From: Sphingobium cyanobacteriorum | GTDB taxonomy: Bacteria; Pseudomonadota; Alphaproteobacteria; Sphingomonadales; Sphingomonadaceae | Reading direction: 5' to 3' | DNA length: 64,000 bases | Assembly (NCBI RefSeq): GCF_030580935.1 | Contig: NZ_JAUQOM010000001.1 | Span: forward strand, 914,837 to 978,836 | In this document: positions 50,908 to 57,769 of the stretch, piece by piece | How the letters are laid out: each line of letters starts with the position of its first letter | How positions within the stretch are numbered: position 1 is the stretch's first letter | Translations under genes and position numbers: made by a program | Notes under the pieces: generated by a model | What the model saw: only the letters and a program-made list of their open reading frames with translations | Told to the model about the DNA's origin: nothing | The model's database searches: none

Positions 50908-50939
50908 TATATGCACCCTGTAGCAACTACAGGGTCAAG
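50908..50939 (-). promoter_or_regulatory. MerR-type operator/promoter for the czc run
   Basis: ACCCTGTAG (50915-50923) and CTACAGGGT (50927-50935) form a perfect dyad. On the minus strand a TTGACC -35 (50933-50938) is followed 19 nt later by CATATA or 20 nt later by ATATAG, the elongated spacing that MerR-family activators correct. The palindrome resembles CadR/PbrR operators. It lies between the divergent merR-like gene and the CDF-like transporter. Confidence 0.8.
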
Positions 50940-50941
50940 CG

Positions 50942-51355
50942 ATGAAAATCGGCGAACTGTCCAGGGCGACCGGCACCAACATCGAGACGATCCGCTATTA
51001 CGAGCGGATCGGTTTGTTGCCCGAACCGGCCCGGACTGCGGGCAATTATCGCTCCTATGGCGAAGCGCATCGCACGCGGCTCGCTTTCGTCCGTCATTCA
51101 CGCGAGTTGGGCTTCACCATCGAGGAAGTGCGCTCGCTGCTCGATCTGGCCGACCATCCCGAGCGCGAGTGCTGCGAGGCCGACCGGATCGCCACCCGGC
51201 ATCTGGCGCAGGTCGAAGAGAAGATCGGCCAACTCGTTACCCTGCGCGACGAACTATCGCGCATTATCGGTCGCTGCCGGGGCGGACTTGCCGCCGATTG
51301 TCGCGTGATCGAGGCGCTGGGGGATCACACCATGTGCAACGGAGACCACGAATGA
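50942..51355 (+). CDS. MerR-family regulator, CadR/PbrR/ZntR type
   Basis: A 137-residue regulator. N-terminal winged HTH (MKIGELSRATGTNIETIRYYERIGLL), dimerisation helix, and C-terminal metal site with Cys77/Cys78, Cys112 and Cys120 plus Cys132 (MCNGDHE). A cysteine at the position of CueR Ser77 points to divalent ions (Cd, Zn or Pb). It starts 6 bp after the palindromic operator, so it probably represses and activates its own divergent promoter. Its stop overlaps DUF3147 (ATGA). Confidence 0.9.
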   Translation: MKIGELSRATGTNIETIRYYERIGLLPEPARTAGNYRSYGEAHRTRLAFVRHSRELGFTIEEVRSLLDLADHPERECCEADRIATRHLAQVEEKIGQLVTLRDELSRIIGRCRGGLAADCRVIEALGDHTMCNGDHE

Positions 51356-51702
51356 TCTATCTGGTCGTCAAAACCGCTATCTCGGCGATCATCATTGTTG
51401 TGGTTTCCGAAGTCGCCCGCCGGAGCGCTGGACTTGGCGCATTGCTGGCATCGCTCCCGCTTGTCGCCGTGCTCAGCATGATCTGGCTCTGGCGCGACAC
51501 TGGCGACGCAGCGCGTACGGCCAGCTATTCGCAAGCCACGTTCTGGTACGTTCTTCCGAGCCTGCCGATCTTCCTGCTGATCCCGGTTCTGCTCAAGCGC
51601 GGCTTCGCGTTCTGGCCCGCACTCGCGGCCGGCTGCGCTCTGACCATCGTCCTGTACGTCGGCATGGCGGCGTTACTCGCTCGTTGGGATGTTCGGCTGT
51701 GA
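51352..51702 (+). CDS. DUF3147 family membrane protein
   Basis: A 116-residue hydrophobic protein with four transmembrane segments (MIYLVVKTAISAIIIVVVSE; ALLASLPLVAVLSMIWLW; FWYVLPSLPIFLLIPVLL; FWPALAAGCALTIVLYVGM). It matches the DUF3147 family found next to MerR genes. Start overlaps the regulator stop by ATGA. Function unknown; a metal-related membrane role is likely from context only. Confidence 0.82.
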   Translation: MIYLVVKTAISAIIIVVVSEVARRSAGLGALLASLPLVAVLSMIWLWRDTGDAARTASYSQATFWYVLPSLPIFLLIPVLLKRGFAFWPALAAGCALTIVLYVGMAALLARWDVRL

Positions 51703-51918
51703 AAGCGCCTCTCCGAATTGCGTGGTACGTCCGAGCGGGCTGGCTTGGGCGAAGGACGACTGCAGGCGCGGCCTTCATCGCGATCAAGGCGAAAACGCCC
51801 CCGCTCCAAACGTAACACAACTCGCGGAAGCATCTTGCCCCGCTCTCATTCGATTTGCCCGGATGTGCTCCGGGTTTCGCGGGAGCGGAGATTAAGACGC
51901 TCGCTTTTAATGCGACGA

Positions 51919-52347
51919 CTAATGCTGTGCGTATACGCTGGTGCGCGCGGCCCCGAAGGCAATGACGTTATACCGTTGCGCGCGAACACCCGGCACCTCC
52001 ATACCCGGCGATCCGATGGGCATTCCCGCAACTGCAAGCCCACGAACACCTTTCGGGCGGCTCGCCAGTACGCGGCGCATGTCCGCAATAGGAACGTGTC
52101 CCTCGAAGGCGATCCCGTCCACGATCGCGGTGTGGCATGACACCAGGTTTGCGGGAAGACCCACCTGCCGCTGGAACGCGGTACGGTTCGCGTCATCGAC
52201 GATTCGCACATTTCTGCCGAAGGCCTGCCGAACCCGCGCAGCCCATTGTTCGCAGCACCCACACCCCGGATCGCGATGCATCAGGATGTCGCCTGCCGCT
52301 AGCGCGGGGGTCGAAAACAGCGCCAGTGCCAAAACGAGCTTTCGCAT
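51919..52347 (-). CDS. DUF411 metal-binding periplasmic protein
   Basis: A 142-residue DUF411 protein (PF04214): signal peptide (MRKLVLALALFSTPALA), then MHRDPGCGCCEQWAARVRQ, SCHTAIVDG, HVPIADMRRVLASRP and VRGLAVAGMPIGSPGME. The Cys-x-Cys-Cys and later Cys/Met are candidate copper ligands. DUF411 proteins are linked to copper resistance. Last gene of the copA-copB run, 126 bp after the preceding gene with a stem-loop in between. Confidence 0.88.
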   Translation of the reverse strand: MRKLVLALALFSTPALAAGDILMHRDPGCGCCEQWAARVRQAFGRNVRIVDDANRTAFQRQVGLPANLVSCHTAIVDGIAFEGHVPIADMRRVLASRPKGVRGLAVAGMPIGSPGMEVPGVRAQRYNVIAFGAARTSVYAQH

Positions 52348-52437
52348 ATGTGATCTCCTTATCCGCGGGTGGCCGCTGAACCGCTCCGGTGTAAACTAAG
52401 GTCCAGTCCGCATTTGCCAGTACTCACATGGCAATAC

Positions 52438-52463
52438 GCGGAGGGTAGCGGACCACCCTCCGC
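52438..52463. repeat. Stem-loop between cop run and DUF411
   Basis: GCGGAGGGT (52438-52446) pairs with ACCCTCCGC (52455-52463). No T-run follows. On the minus strand a GAGGG and GCGTAT with 16 nt between sit here, one base more than the island's three ECF sites, so a degenerate promoter overlapping the hairpin is possible. Confidence 0.45.
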
Positions 52464-52473
52464 GCACCATTGC

Positions 52474-52674
52474 TTACTTGTGATCCATGCCGCTCATGTC
52501 GTGACCAGCATGCTCACCAGCCTGCTCGCCATGCTCCTTGCAGCAGGCCATTTGGCCGAGCTCGTCCTTCTTGCAGCAACAGCACGACTTCTCTGGCGTC
52601 GGTGCAGGCTCGGCTGCAAACGCGGCTGTAGAAAGCGAGAGCACCAGGGCGCCCAGAAGATACTTGGATTTCAT
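52474..52674 (-). CDS. Cys/His-rich small periplasmic protein
   Basis: A 66-residue protein with signal peptide (MKSKYLLGALVLSLSTAAFA). The mature 46 residues are dense in metal ligands: KSCCCCKKDE, MACCKEHG, and a His/Met tail (EHAGHDMSGMDHK). It looks like a metallothionein-like copper chaperone or sink. No known family recognised. Start at 52674 overlaps the upstream stop (ATGA). Cotranscribed after copB. Confidence 0.68.
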   Translation of the reverse strand: MKSKYLLGALVLSLSTAAFAAEPAPTPEKSCCCCKKDELGQMACCKEHGEQAGEHAGHDMSGMDHK

Positions 52675-53027
52675 GTGTATTCTCCAGATAAGATTGAAAC
52701 GGATCGGGAAACCGGCTGGCGCGGGGGCGGTGTCGGTGGCTCGGACTTCAATCCGGACAGGCTTTGGGGCGCCCGGATCTCCGGGCCGATCCAGTCCCAT
52801 CGTATGGCATTCAGATTGGTGCCGATGGCAGGCGCAGCAAAGAGGCACGCATGACAGACCCGCGCCACGTCCGGTGCGCCATGATGATGTGAGCGGTCGC
52901 CGCTTCCCGGCATGTCGCCGCATTCCATGTTAGCAGTCTGCATCGAAGCCGCTGCCGGGGCGGCACAAAGCGGTCCTGCGCCGAACGCCAATGCTAGCGC
53001 AACAATGAGAGCGACGACCGATTTCAT
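52671..53027 (-). CDS. Periplasmic protein, Cys/His motif, unknown family
   Basis: A 118-residue protein with signal peptide (MKSVVALIVALALAFGAGPLCAA). Mature part: MECGDMPGSGDRSHHHG, then VCHACLFAAPAIG, and a Pro-rich tail. The CHAC pattern is DUF2946-like, with low confidence. Start at 53027; frame opens at 53069 with non-signal residues. Coupled to the Cys/His-rich small protein by ATGA. Confidence 0.6.
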   Translation of the reverse strand: MKSVVALIVALALAFGAGPLCAAPAAASMQTANMECGDMPGSGDRSHHHGAPDVARVCHACLFAAPAIGTNLNAIRWDWIGPEIRAPQSLSGLKSEPPTPPPRQPVSRSVSILSGEYT

Positions 53028-53093
53028 AGCATCAAGTCCTGCTCCGTTGCGACCCGTCGGTCCAGCCAAAGTCTTTGTGCATTGCCATCAGAA

Positions 53094-54149
53094 TCAGAAC
53101 CAAACCCTGACGCCAGCGACAAAACTGACCGCATCTGGATCTTCTCCTGCGAGCCGTGCCAAACGCGCGGTGTCACCCGCCTTCCGGCTCCATTCCACGC
53201 CAACATAGGGCGCGAGCTCGCGTCGGATCTCATAGCGCAAGCGCGCACCCAGTTCGAAGTCGGCGAGTCCTGATCCCACCCCGATCACGGGCATGTCCTG
53301 AGCGGAGAAATTAAGTTCCGCTCGAGGCTGGAAGATCAGGCGCTGGGTGATCCGCTCATCGTAGCTTCCCTCAAGGCGAGCCCGGATGTCACCCTTGTCG
53401 GAGAGGAACATCTGCCCCGTCAAATGGAACCAGTAAGGCGCGATTCCCTCTACCCCGAGCACGGCATAAGTCCGCGAGGGATTGGGCACTATATCGTGCC
53501 GCAAGCCGACATGGGCATTCCAGAACGGCGAGATGGCACGTGAATAGAGTGCCTGGATTTCCAGATCCTCGATCGGCTCGCCGAATGCGCCCTCGCCCTC
53601 TGTTTTGATCAGGAGGCGCTCGACGTCACCGCCGAACCAGGCCTCGCCTGCCCAACGATAACCGTCCCTACCCTTGCGCGCCTGGAATTCGGCGAGATCG
53701 AAGAGCACCATCGACCCGCTGAAGGCTCCATTCTCTCGCCGTAAAGCTTCGCGCGCGCGCGCCATCTCAGCGGGATCGAACACGGTATCCGCGGCATGGT
53801 CGCCTGGCGGCGCAGGGGCGGGAGCAGTTCCGATAGCCGGATCACCCTCGGACATGCCCGTCATGGCATTCATATCATGGCCGGAGTGATCGATGGCTTC
53901 AGGCCGTGGCGGACCGGCTGGCTTAGGCTCGGCAGCGTGTCCGGCATGGGGATCGACTGCGACAGGCGCGGGAACTGCAGCTTCGGGCTGACTATGGCCG
54001 GAATGGTCCATTGCAGCCGGCGCTGCCTCGCCTCGAGCAACTGTGCCGGGCGCATCCTTCATTTCCATGCCTGGCATGGAGGATTGGGCCACCGCAAAGC
54101 CGGGCGTTGCCAACAAGACAGCAGCGCTGATGAGAAGGGTCGCCTTCAT
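53094..54149 (-). CDS. copB: Copper resistance protein B
   Basis: A 351-residue outer-membrane protein. Signal peptide (MKATLLISAAVLLATPGFAVA), an N-terminal Met/His-rich copper-binding half (MPGMEMKD; MDHSGHSQ; DPHAGHAAEPK; DHSGHDMNAMTGM), then the CopB beta-barrel domain (AWFGGDVERLLIKTEGEG; LYSRAISPFWNAHVGLRHD; GVEWSRKAGDTARLAR). It is thought to bind or transport copper at the outer membrane. ATGA overlap with copA. Confidence 0.93.
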   Translation of the reverse strand: MKATLLISAAVLLATPGFAVAQSSMPGMEMKDAPGTVARGEAAPAAMDHSGHSQPEAAVPAPVAVDPHAGHAAEPKPAGPPRPEAIDHSGHDMNAMTGMSEGDPAIGTAPAPAPPGDHAADTVFDPAEMARAREALRRENGAFSGSMVLFDLAEFQARKGRDGYRWAGEAWFGGDVERLLIKTEGEGAFGEPIEDLEIQALYSRAISPFWNAHVGLRHDIVPNPSRTYAVLGVEGIAPYWFHLTGQMFLSDKGDIRARLEGSYDERITQRLIFQPRAELNFSAQDMPVIGVGSGLADFELGARLRYEIRRELAPYVGVEWSRKAGDTARLARLAGEDPDAVSFVAGVRVWF

Positions 54150-55900
54150 GCCGCGTCCTCCTCATGGCGCACGGTCACGACCCGGAACATCCCCGACATC
54201 ATATGCAGCAGCATGTGACAGTGGAATGCCCAGTCGCCGAGCTCATCGGCAGTCAGATCGAACGAGACCCTGCCGCCGGGCAGGACGTTGACCGTGTGTT
54301 TCAGCGGATGATGGCCGGGACTCCCAGTAACCAGTTCGAAGAAGTGTCCGTGCAAGTGAATCGGATGGGGCATCATGGTGTCGTTAATGAGATTGATGCG
54401 CACCCGCTCCATGTGGCGGAACGGGATTGGCTCCGTATTTTCGCTGAACTTCTCGCCGTCGAAGGACCACATGTAGCGCTCCATGTTGGCGGTCAGGTGC
54501 AGATCGATCTCGCGTGACGGCGTGCGCTTGTCTGGATTGGGCGCGAGCGATTTGAGGTCGCGGTAGGTCAGCACCCGGTGCCCGACCTTCTCAAGACCGG
54601 TCGGACGTTCGCCCGTGCGGTCCATGGGCATTGGCGAAAGCGTCGCAACGCCTGGTCCCATTTTGACCTGCGGCGCGACCGCGGGATCGCGCATCTTCAT
54701 CGAGCCGTGATCCATCCCGGGCATGGCGTGGCCCATGGCTGCGTGATCAGCTGTACTCGCATCGGCACCGGGTGCAGCCATATCGCCCATGCCCATGTCC
54801 TTCATGGTGAGCAGCGGACGTTCGCGGATTGGCGGAATCGGCGCGACCATGCCGAGGCGCGGAGCAAGCGTCGCGCGCACCTGACCGGAGCGATCGATGG
54901 CCTCGGCAATGAAGCCATAGGCCTCGTCGGCCCTGGGTTCGACGATCACGTCATAGGTCTCCGCGATGCCGATCTGGAATTCGTCGGTCTCGACCGGCTG
55001 CACGTTTTGCCCATCTGCGGCGACCACCGTCATCGCGAGACCCGGAATCCGGACATTGAAATTCGTCATGGCGGCTGCATTGATGATGCGCAGGCGCACC
55101 CGCTCGCCAGGTGCGAACAGTCCGGTCCAGTTCGCGGCACTGTCATGGCCGTTGACCATGAAATGATAGGTTGCGCCGGTGACGTCGGAAATGTCGGTCG
55201 GGTCCATCCGCATCCCGGCCCATATGCGGCGTTCGGAGGCCGACTGGTCCTTGCCCGCGAGCAGGCCTGAGAGGGTCTGCTTCTGCATGTTGAAGTAGCC
55301 AGGCTGCGCCTTCAGCTTCCGCAGCTGGGTATGCGGATGCATGAAGCTCCAGTCGGCGAGCATGATTACATGTTCACGGTCATAGGCGACCGGATCGGGC
55401 GCGGCGGGATCGATGACGATCGCGCCATACATGCCCATCGCTTCCTGCATGCCGGAGTGGCTGTGATACCAATAGGTGCCAGACTGCTTGACGGGGAACT
55501 CGTACACGAAGGTCTGGCCGACCTTGATCCCCGGAAAGCTCACCCCCGGCACGCCGTCCATCTGGAAGGGCACGAGCAGCCCGTGCCAATGAATTGAGGT
55601 TTCCTCGTTCAGCGTGTTGTTCACCGCGAGGCGAACCTTCTGGCCCTCCTTTAACCGGATGACCGGGCCCGGTGTCGCACCGTTGATGCCGATGGCATGC
55701 CCATCACGTCCGCCGACCCGGAGCGAGGCATGACCGATGGATAGTGCGATTTGCTCCCCGGACACCACGGACATCGGGCCTGCGAGGCCAGGAGTTCCAC
55801 TGCGCGCCCACGCGGGGAGCGCTGCCGAAAGCGCGAGGCCCCCGCCCCCCAAAGCAGCCGAACGAATGAGGGTACGGCGATCGAGCGCAAAAGAATGCAT
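54146..55900 (-). CDS. copA: Multicopper oxidase CopA
   Basis: A 584-residue Tat-exported (DRRTLIRSAALGGGG) periplasmic copper oxidase. Copper-site motifs: SIHWHGLLVP (T2/T3), WYHSHSG, HPIHLHGHFFE and HCHMLLHM at the C-terminus. A Met/His-rich insert (MGMGDMAAPGAD; MGHAMPGMDHGSMKM, ~385-420) likely binds extra Cu. It oxidises Cu(I) to Cu(II) and sequesters copper. An ECF-type promoter (55938-55964) precedes it and overlaps the stop of the sigma-factor gene. Confidence 0.94.
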   Translation of the reverse strand: MHSFALDRRTLIRSAALGGGGLALSAALPAWARSGTPGLAGPMSVVSGEQIALSIGHASLRVGGRDGHAIGINGATPGPVIRLKEGQKVRLAVNNTLNEETSIHWHGLLVPFQMDGVPGVSFPGIKVGQTFVYEFPVKQSGTYWYHSHSGMQEAMGMYGAIVIDPAAPDPVAYDREHVIMLADWSFMHPHTQLRKLKAQPGYFNMQKQTLSGLLAGKDQSASERRIWAGMRMDPTDISDVTGATYHFMVNGHDSAANWTGLFAPGERVRLRIINAAAMTNFNVRIPGLAMTVVAADGQNVQPVETDEFQIGIAETYDVIVEPRADEAYGFIAEAIDRSGQVRATLAPRLGMVAPIPPIRERPLLTMKDMGMGDMAAPGADASTADHAAMGHAMPGMDHGSMKMRDPAVAPQVKMGPGVATLSPMPMDRTGERPTGLEKVGHRVLTYRDLKSLAPNPDKRTPSREIDLHLTANMERYMWSFDGEKFSENTEPIPFRHMERVRINLINDTMMPHPIHLHGHFFELVTGSPGHHPLKHTVNVLPGGRVSFDLTADELGDWAFHCHMLLHMMSGMFRVVTVRHEEDAA

Positions 55901-55937
55901 GAGTGGTATCCGGTAAGATTGACGGCTTCATCGTCCT

Positions 55938-55964
55938 TTACGCAGCCGCTTTCCCTAGCCCTCA
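55938..55964 (-). promoter_or_regulatory. Predicted ECF-sigma promoter of copA
   Basis: TGAGGGCT-N13-GCGTAA on the minus strand, 37 bp before the copA ATG. It matches the two sites at 57272-57347 in sequence and exact spacing. Its first three bases are the stop codon of the sigma-factor gene, so the motif is partly inside coding sequence. Confidence 0.7.
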
Positions 55965-56531
55965 GATCTGGTCGCCAATCATCGCCTTTAATTTCGCCCT
56001 GGCCCGGTAGAGGCGGGTCTCGACCGTCTTCTCGCTGACACCGAGCACCTCGGCAGCTTCGGCCTGGCCGAGGCCATCGATCGTGCGGAGGACCAGGGCC
56101 TCGCGCAGACGGGATGGCAAGCGGGATATGGCAGTGGTCACGCGCGCCAGCTCGGCCCGGTCTGCCGCTTGCACATCGGCGGGAATGGCATCGTCTGAAA
56201 CATCGAAAGCCATCTCGAGCGGCACTGCGCGCGTGAAGAAGGCGCGCACCTTGCGCCTTCGTCCCCAGTCCCGGCACTTGTTGAGCGCAATGTGCTTGAG
56301 CCATGCCAGAAACGGTCGCCCATGGTCGTAACGCCCAAGGGCCGAGAACGCGGCAATGAAGGTTTCCTGGGTGACGTCGATGGCCTCGTGCGGATCGCCG
56401 ACTGACGCTCGCACCAAGCGAAACACAGCGTCACGGTGGCGCGCCAGCAATTCGCGATAAGCGTCCTGCCGGCCCGCGAGCGCCAGTGCCGCGAGCTCGC
56501 CGTCGCTCCCCTCGGACAGCGGAAGGCTCAC
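55962..56531 (-). CDS. cnrH: ECF sigma factor, CnrH-like
   Basis: A 189-residue sigma-70-family ECF factor. Region 2: AVFRLVRASVGDPHEAIDVTQETF, GRPFLAWLKHIALNKCRDW; region 4: ISRLPSRLREALVLRTIDGLGQAEAAEVLGVSEKTVETRLYRARAKLKAM. It would direct RNA polymerase to the three TGAGGG-type promoters in the island. GTG start at 56531 overlaps the cnrX-like stop (GTGA). Third gene of a Y-X-H operon in the order of Cupriavidus metallidurans cnrYXH. Confidence 0.88.
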   Translation of the reverse strand: MSLPLSEGSDGELAALALAGRQDAYRELLARHRDAVFRLVRASVGDPHEAIDVTQETFIAAFSALGRYDHGRPFLAWLKHIALNKCRDWGRRRKVRAFFTRAVPLEMAFDVSDDAIPADVQAADRAELARVTTAISRLPSRLREALVLRTIDGLGQAEAAEVLGVSEKTVETRLYRARAKLKAMIGDQI

Positions 56532-56968
56532 CGCACTTCTGGGGTAAGGGCTCTGGTAACCGACCTGTCGAATTTGGCCGCCTGATCAGGCCTCAGGACG
56601 GCGCGCATGGCAAAGAGATGCTCAAGCGTTTCCTTCTGCATTTCACCCATGACCTTGTGGGTGTGGTCGATGGCGGTGGTGACTTGCGGACCATAGCCGT
56701 GCTCCAATTCCATCGCTTCGGCCAGATGGGCATTGGCGGCCCGCATCTCGAGTTCGAGCGCCTTGCGGCGTGTGGCAAAACGCTGCTCGATTGCCTCGAT
56801 CTTTGCTTCCTGTGCGGCATCGAGTTCGAGCTCGCTGTGCAGCAAGGCGTGGAGTTCGGTCTCGCTCTGCCTTTCCCGTGCGAACAGGACGCGGCCAGCA
56901 TAAGTGCCGCCCAGCGCCGCTGCAAATGCGACAAGCGCGATCAGGATCAGCCGCGTGGTCCAATTCAC
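56528..56968 (-). CDS. cnrX: Membrane-anchored periplasmic metal sensor, CnrX-like
   Basis: A 146-residue sensor: one N-terminal membrane anchor (LILIALVAFAAALGGTYAG) then a periplasmic helical hairpin domain. The ligand set His40, His44, Glu61, His117 and Met121 corresponds to CnrX His42, His46, Glu63, His119 and Met123, all shifted by two, and RRKALELEMRAAN aligns well. In CnrX these bind Ni or Co. GTG start at 56968 overlaps the upstream stop. Its neighbours are copper genes, so its metal specificity is an open question. Confidence 0.85.
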   Translation of the reverse strand: MNWTTRLILIALVAFAAALGGTYAGRVLFARERQSETELHALLHSELELDAAQEAKIEAIEQRFATRRKALELEMRAANAHLAEAMELEHGYGPQVTTAIDHTHKVMGEMQKETLEHLFAMRAVLRPDQAAKFDRSVTRALTPEVR

Positions 56969-57243
56969 GGGTGGACATCCAGCAAGGTCGAAGGTGCGAG
57001 GGGATTGTCAGGCGCAAAGGGAGAGATGGGCTGAGCCGTGGCGGGTTCGCCGCCCGCTAGTCCGCCACCGGCTACGCCGACCACCAGCGCCAGGGCTGCG
57101 GCAAAACCCATCAGCCGCGACCCAGCCGCAGCCTCACGGCGGCTCGCAGCCAGTCCGGCAAGCACAGCATCGTCGATAGTCGCCAGCCCCGAAGGAGCCG
57201 GAAGTGTGCCCAGGCGGCGGAGCGCCTGATCAAGGTCGGACAT
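56965..57243 (-). CDS. cnrY: Anti-sigma factor, CnrY-like
   Basis: A 92-residue protein. N-terminal cytoplasmic segment (MSDLDQALRRLGTLPAPSG) suited to sigma-factor binding, one transmembrane helix (LMGFAAALALVVGVAGGGLAGG, ~residues 44-65), and a short periplasmic tail. This is the CnrY-type single-pass anti-sigma layout, and it is first in a Y-X-H operon. Direct sequence similarity to CnrY is weak; the call rests on topology and order. Start at 57243. Confidence 0.7.
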   Translation of the reverse strand: MSDLDQALRRLGTLPAPSGLATIDDAVLAGLAASRREAAAGSRLMGFAAALALVVGVAGGGLAGGEPATAQPISPFAPDNPLAPSTLLDVHP

Positions 57244-57271
57244 GGTGGGTCTCCCGAGGTCTTGTGATCCT

Positions 57272-57298
57272 ATACGCAGCCATATCCCCGATCCCTCA
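57272..57298 (-). promoter_or_regulatory. Predicted ECF-sigma promoter of the cnrYXH-like operon
   Basis: TGAGGGAT-N13-GCGTAT on the minus strand, ending 28 bp before the cnrY-like ATG. It shares identical hexamer/octamer and spacing with the copC-side site at 57321-57347 and nearly the same with the copA site, giving an autoregulated divergent pair. Confidence 0.72.
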
Positions 57299-57320
57299 GA
57301 AAAATTGAACCAGCCCAATT

Positions 57321-57347
57321 TGAGGGATGCTGTTCCGGGCCGCGTAT
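57321..57347 (+). promoter_or_regulatory. Predicted ECF-sigma promoter of copCD
   Basis: TGAGGGAT-N13-GCGTAT on the plus strand, 34 bp upstream of the copC ATG (57382), facing the cnrY-side site. With the minus-strand site it forms an ATCCCTCA...TGAGGGAT inverted pair 22 nt apart. Confidence 0.72.
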
Positions 57348-57381
57348 CTCAACCTGATAGCCATTTCCAAGGAGATAACTG

Positions 57382-57765
57382 ATGCGTTTGCCCAGCCTTG
57401 CCTTTGCCGTTGCGACTCTGGGGCTCATCGTGCCGCAGGTTGCCAGCGCGCATACGCAGCTCGTGTCTTCGACCCCGACAGCCAATGCCACGGTCGCAGC
57501 GCCGACAAAGGTCGAACTGCGCTTCAATGAGGCCGTGATCGGCGCAACGGCAAGGGCCGAGATCGCAATGACCGGAATGCCGGGTATGCCAAACCATGCG
57601 CCGATGCCGATCACGGGTTTCACCGCCCGGCTCGGCAATGACAGGAAATCGATGACTTTGCTGCTCCGTCGGCCGCTGGCCAGCGGGACTTACCGCGTGA
57701 CCTGGAGCGCGGCCGGAGCCGACACACATCGCATGGGCGGCAACTTCAGCTTCACCGTGCGCTGA
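57382..57765 (+). CDS. copC: Copper-binding protein CopC
   Basis: A 127-residue periplasmic CopC/YobA-type protein. Signal peptide (MRLPSLAFAVATLGLIVPQVASA) leaves an N-terminal His (HTQLVSSTP), the usual CopC Cu(II) ligand. The beta-sandwich shows VELRFNEAVI, MTLLLRRPLASGTYRVTWS and a C-terminal ADTHRMGGNFSF. It delivers copper to CopD. ATG at 57382 follows AAGGAG. First gene of copC-copD, behind the ECF-type promoter. Confidence 0.93.
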   Translation: MRLPSLAFAVATLGLIVPQVASAHTQLVSSTPTANATVAAPTKVELRFNEAVIGATARAEIAMTGMPGMPNHAPMPITGFTARLGNDRKSMTLLLRRPLASGTYRVTWSAAGADTHRMGGNFSFTVR

Positions 57766-57769
57766 AGAC

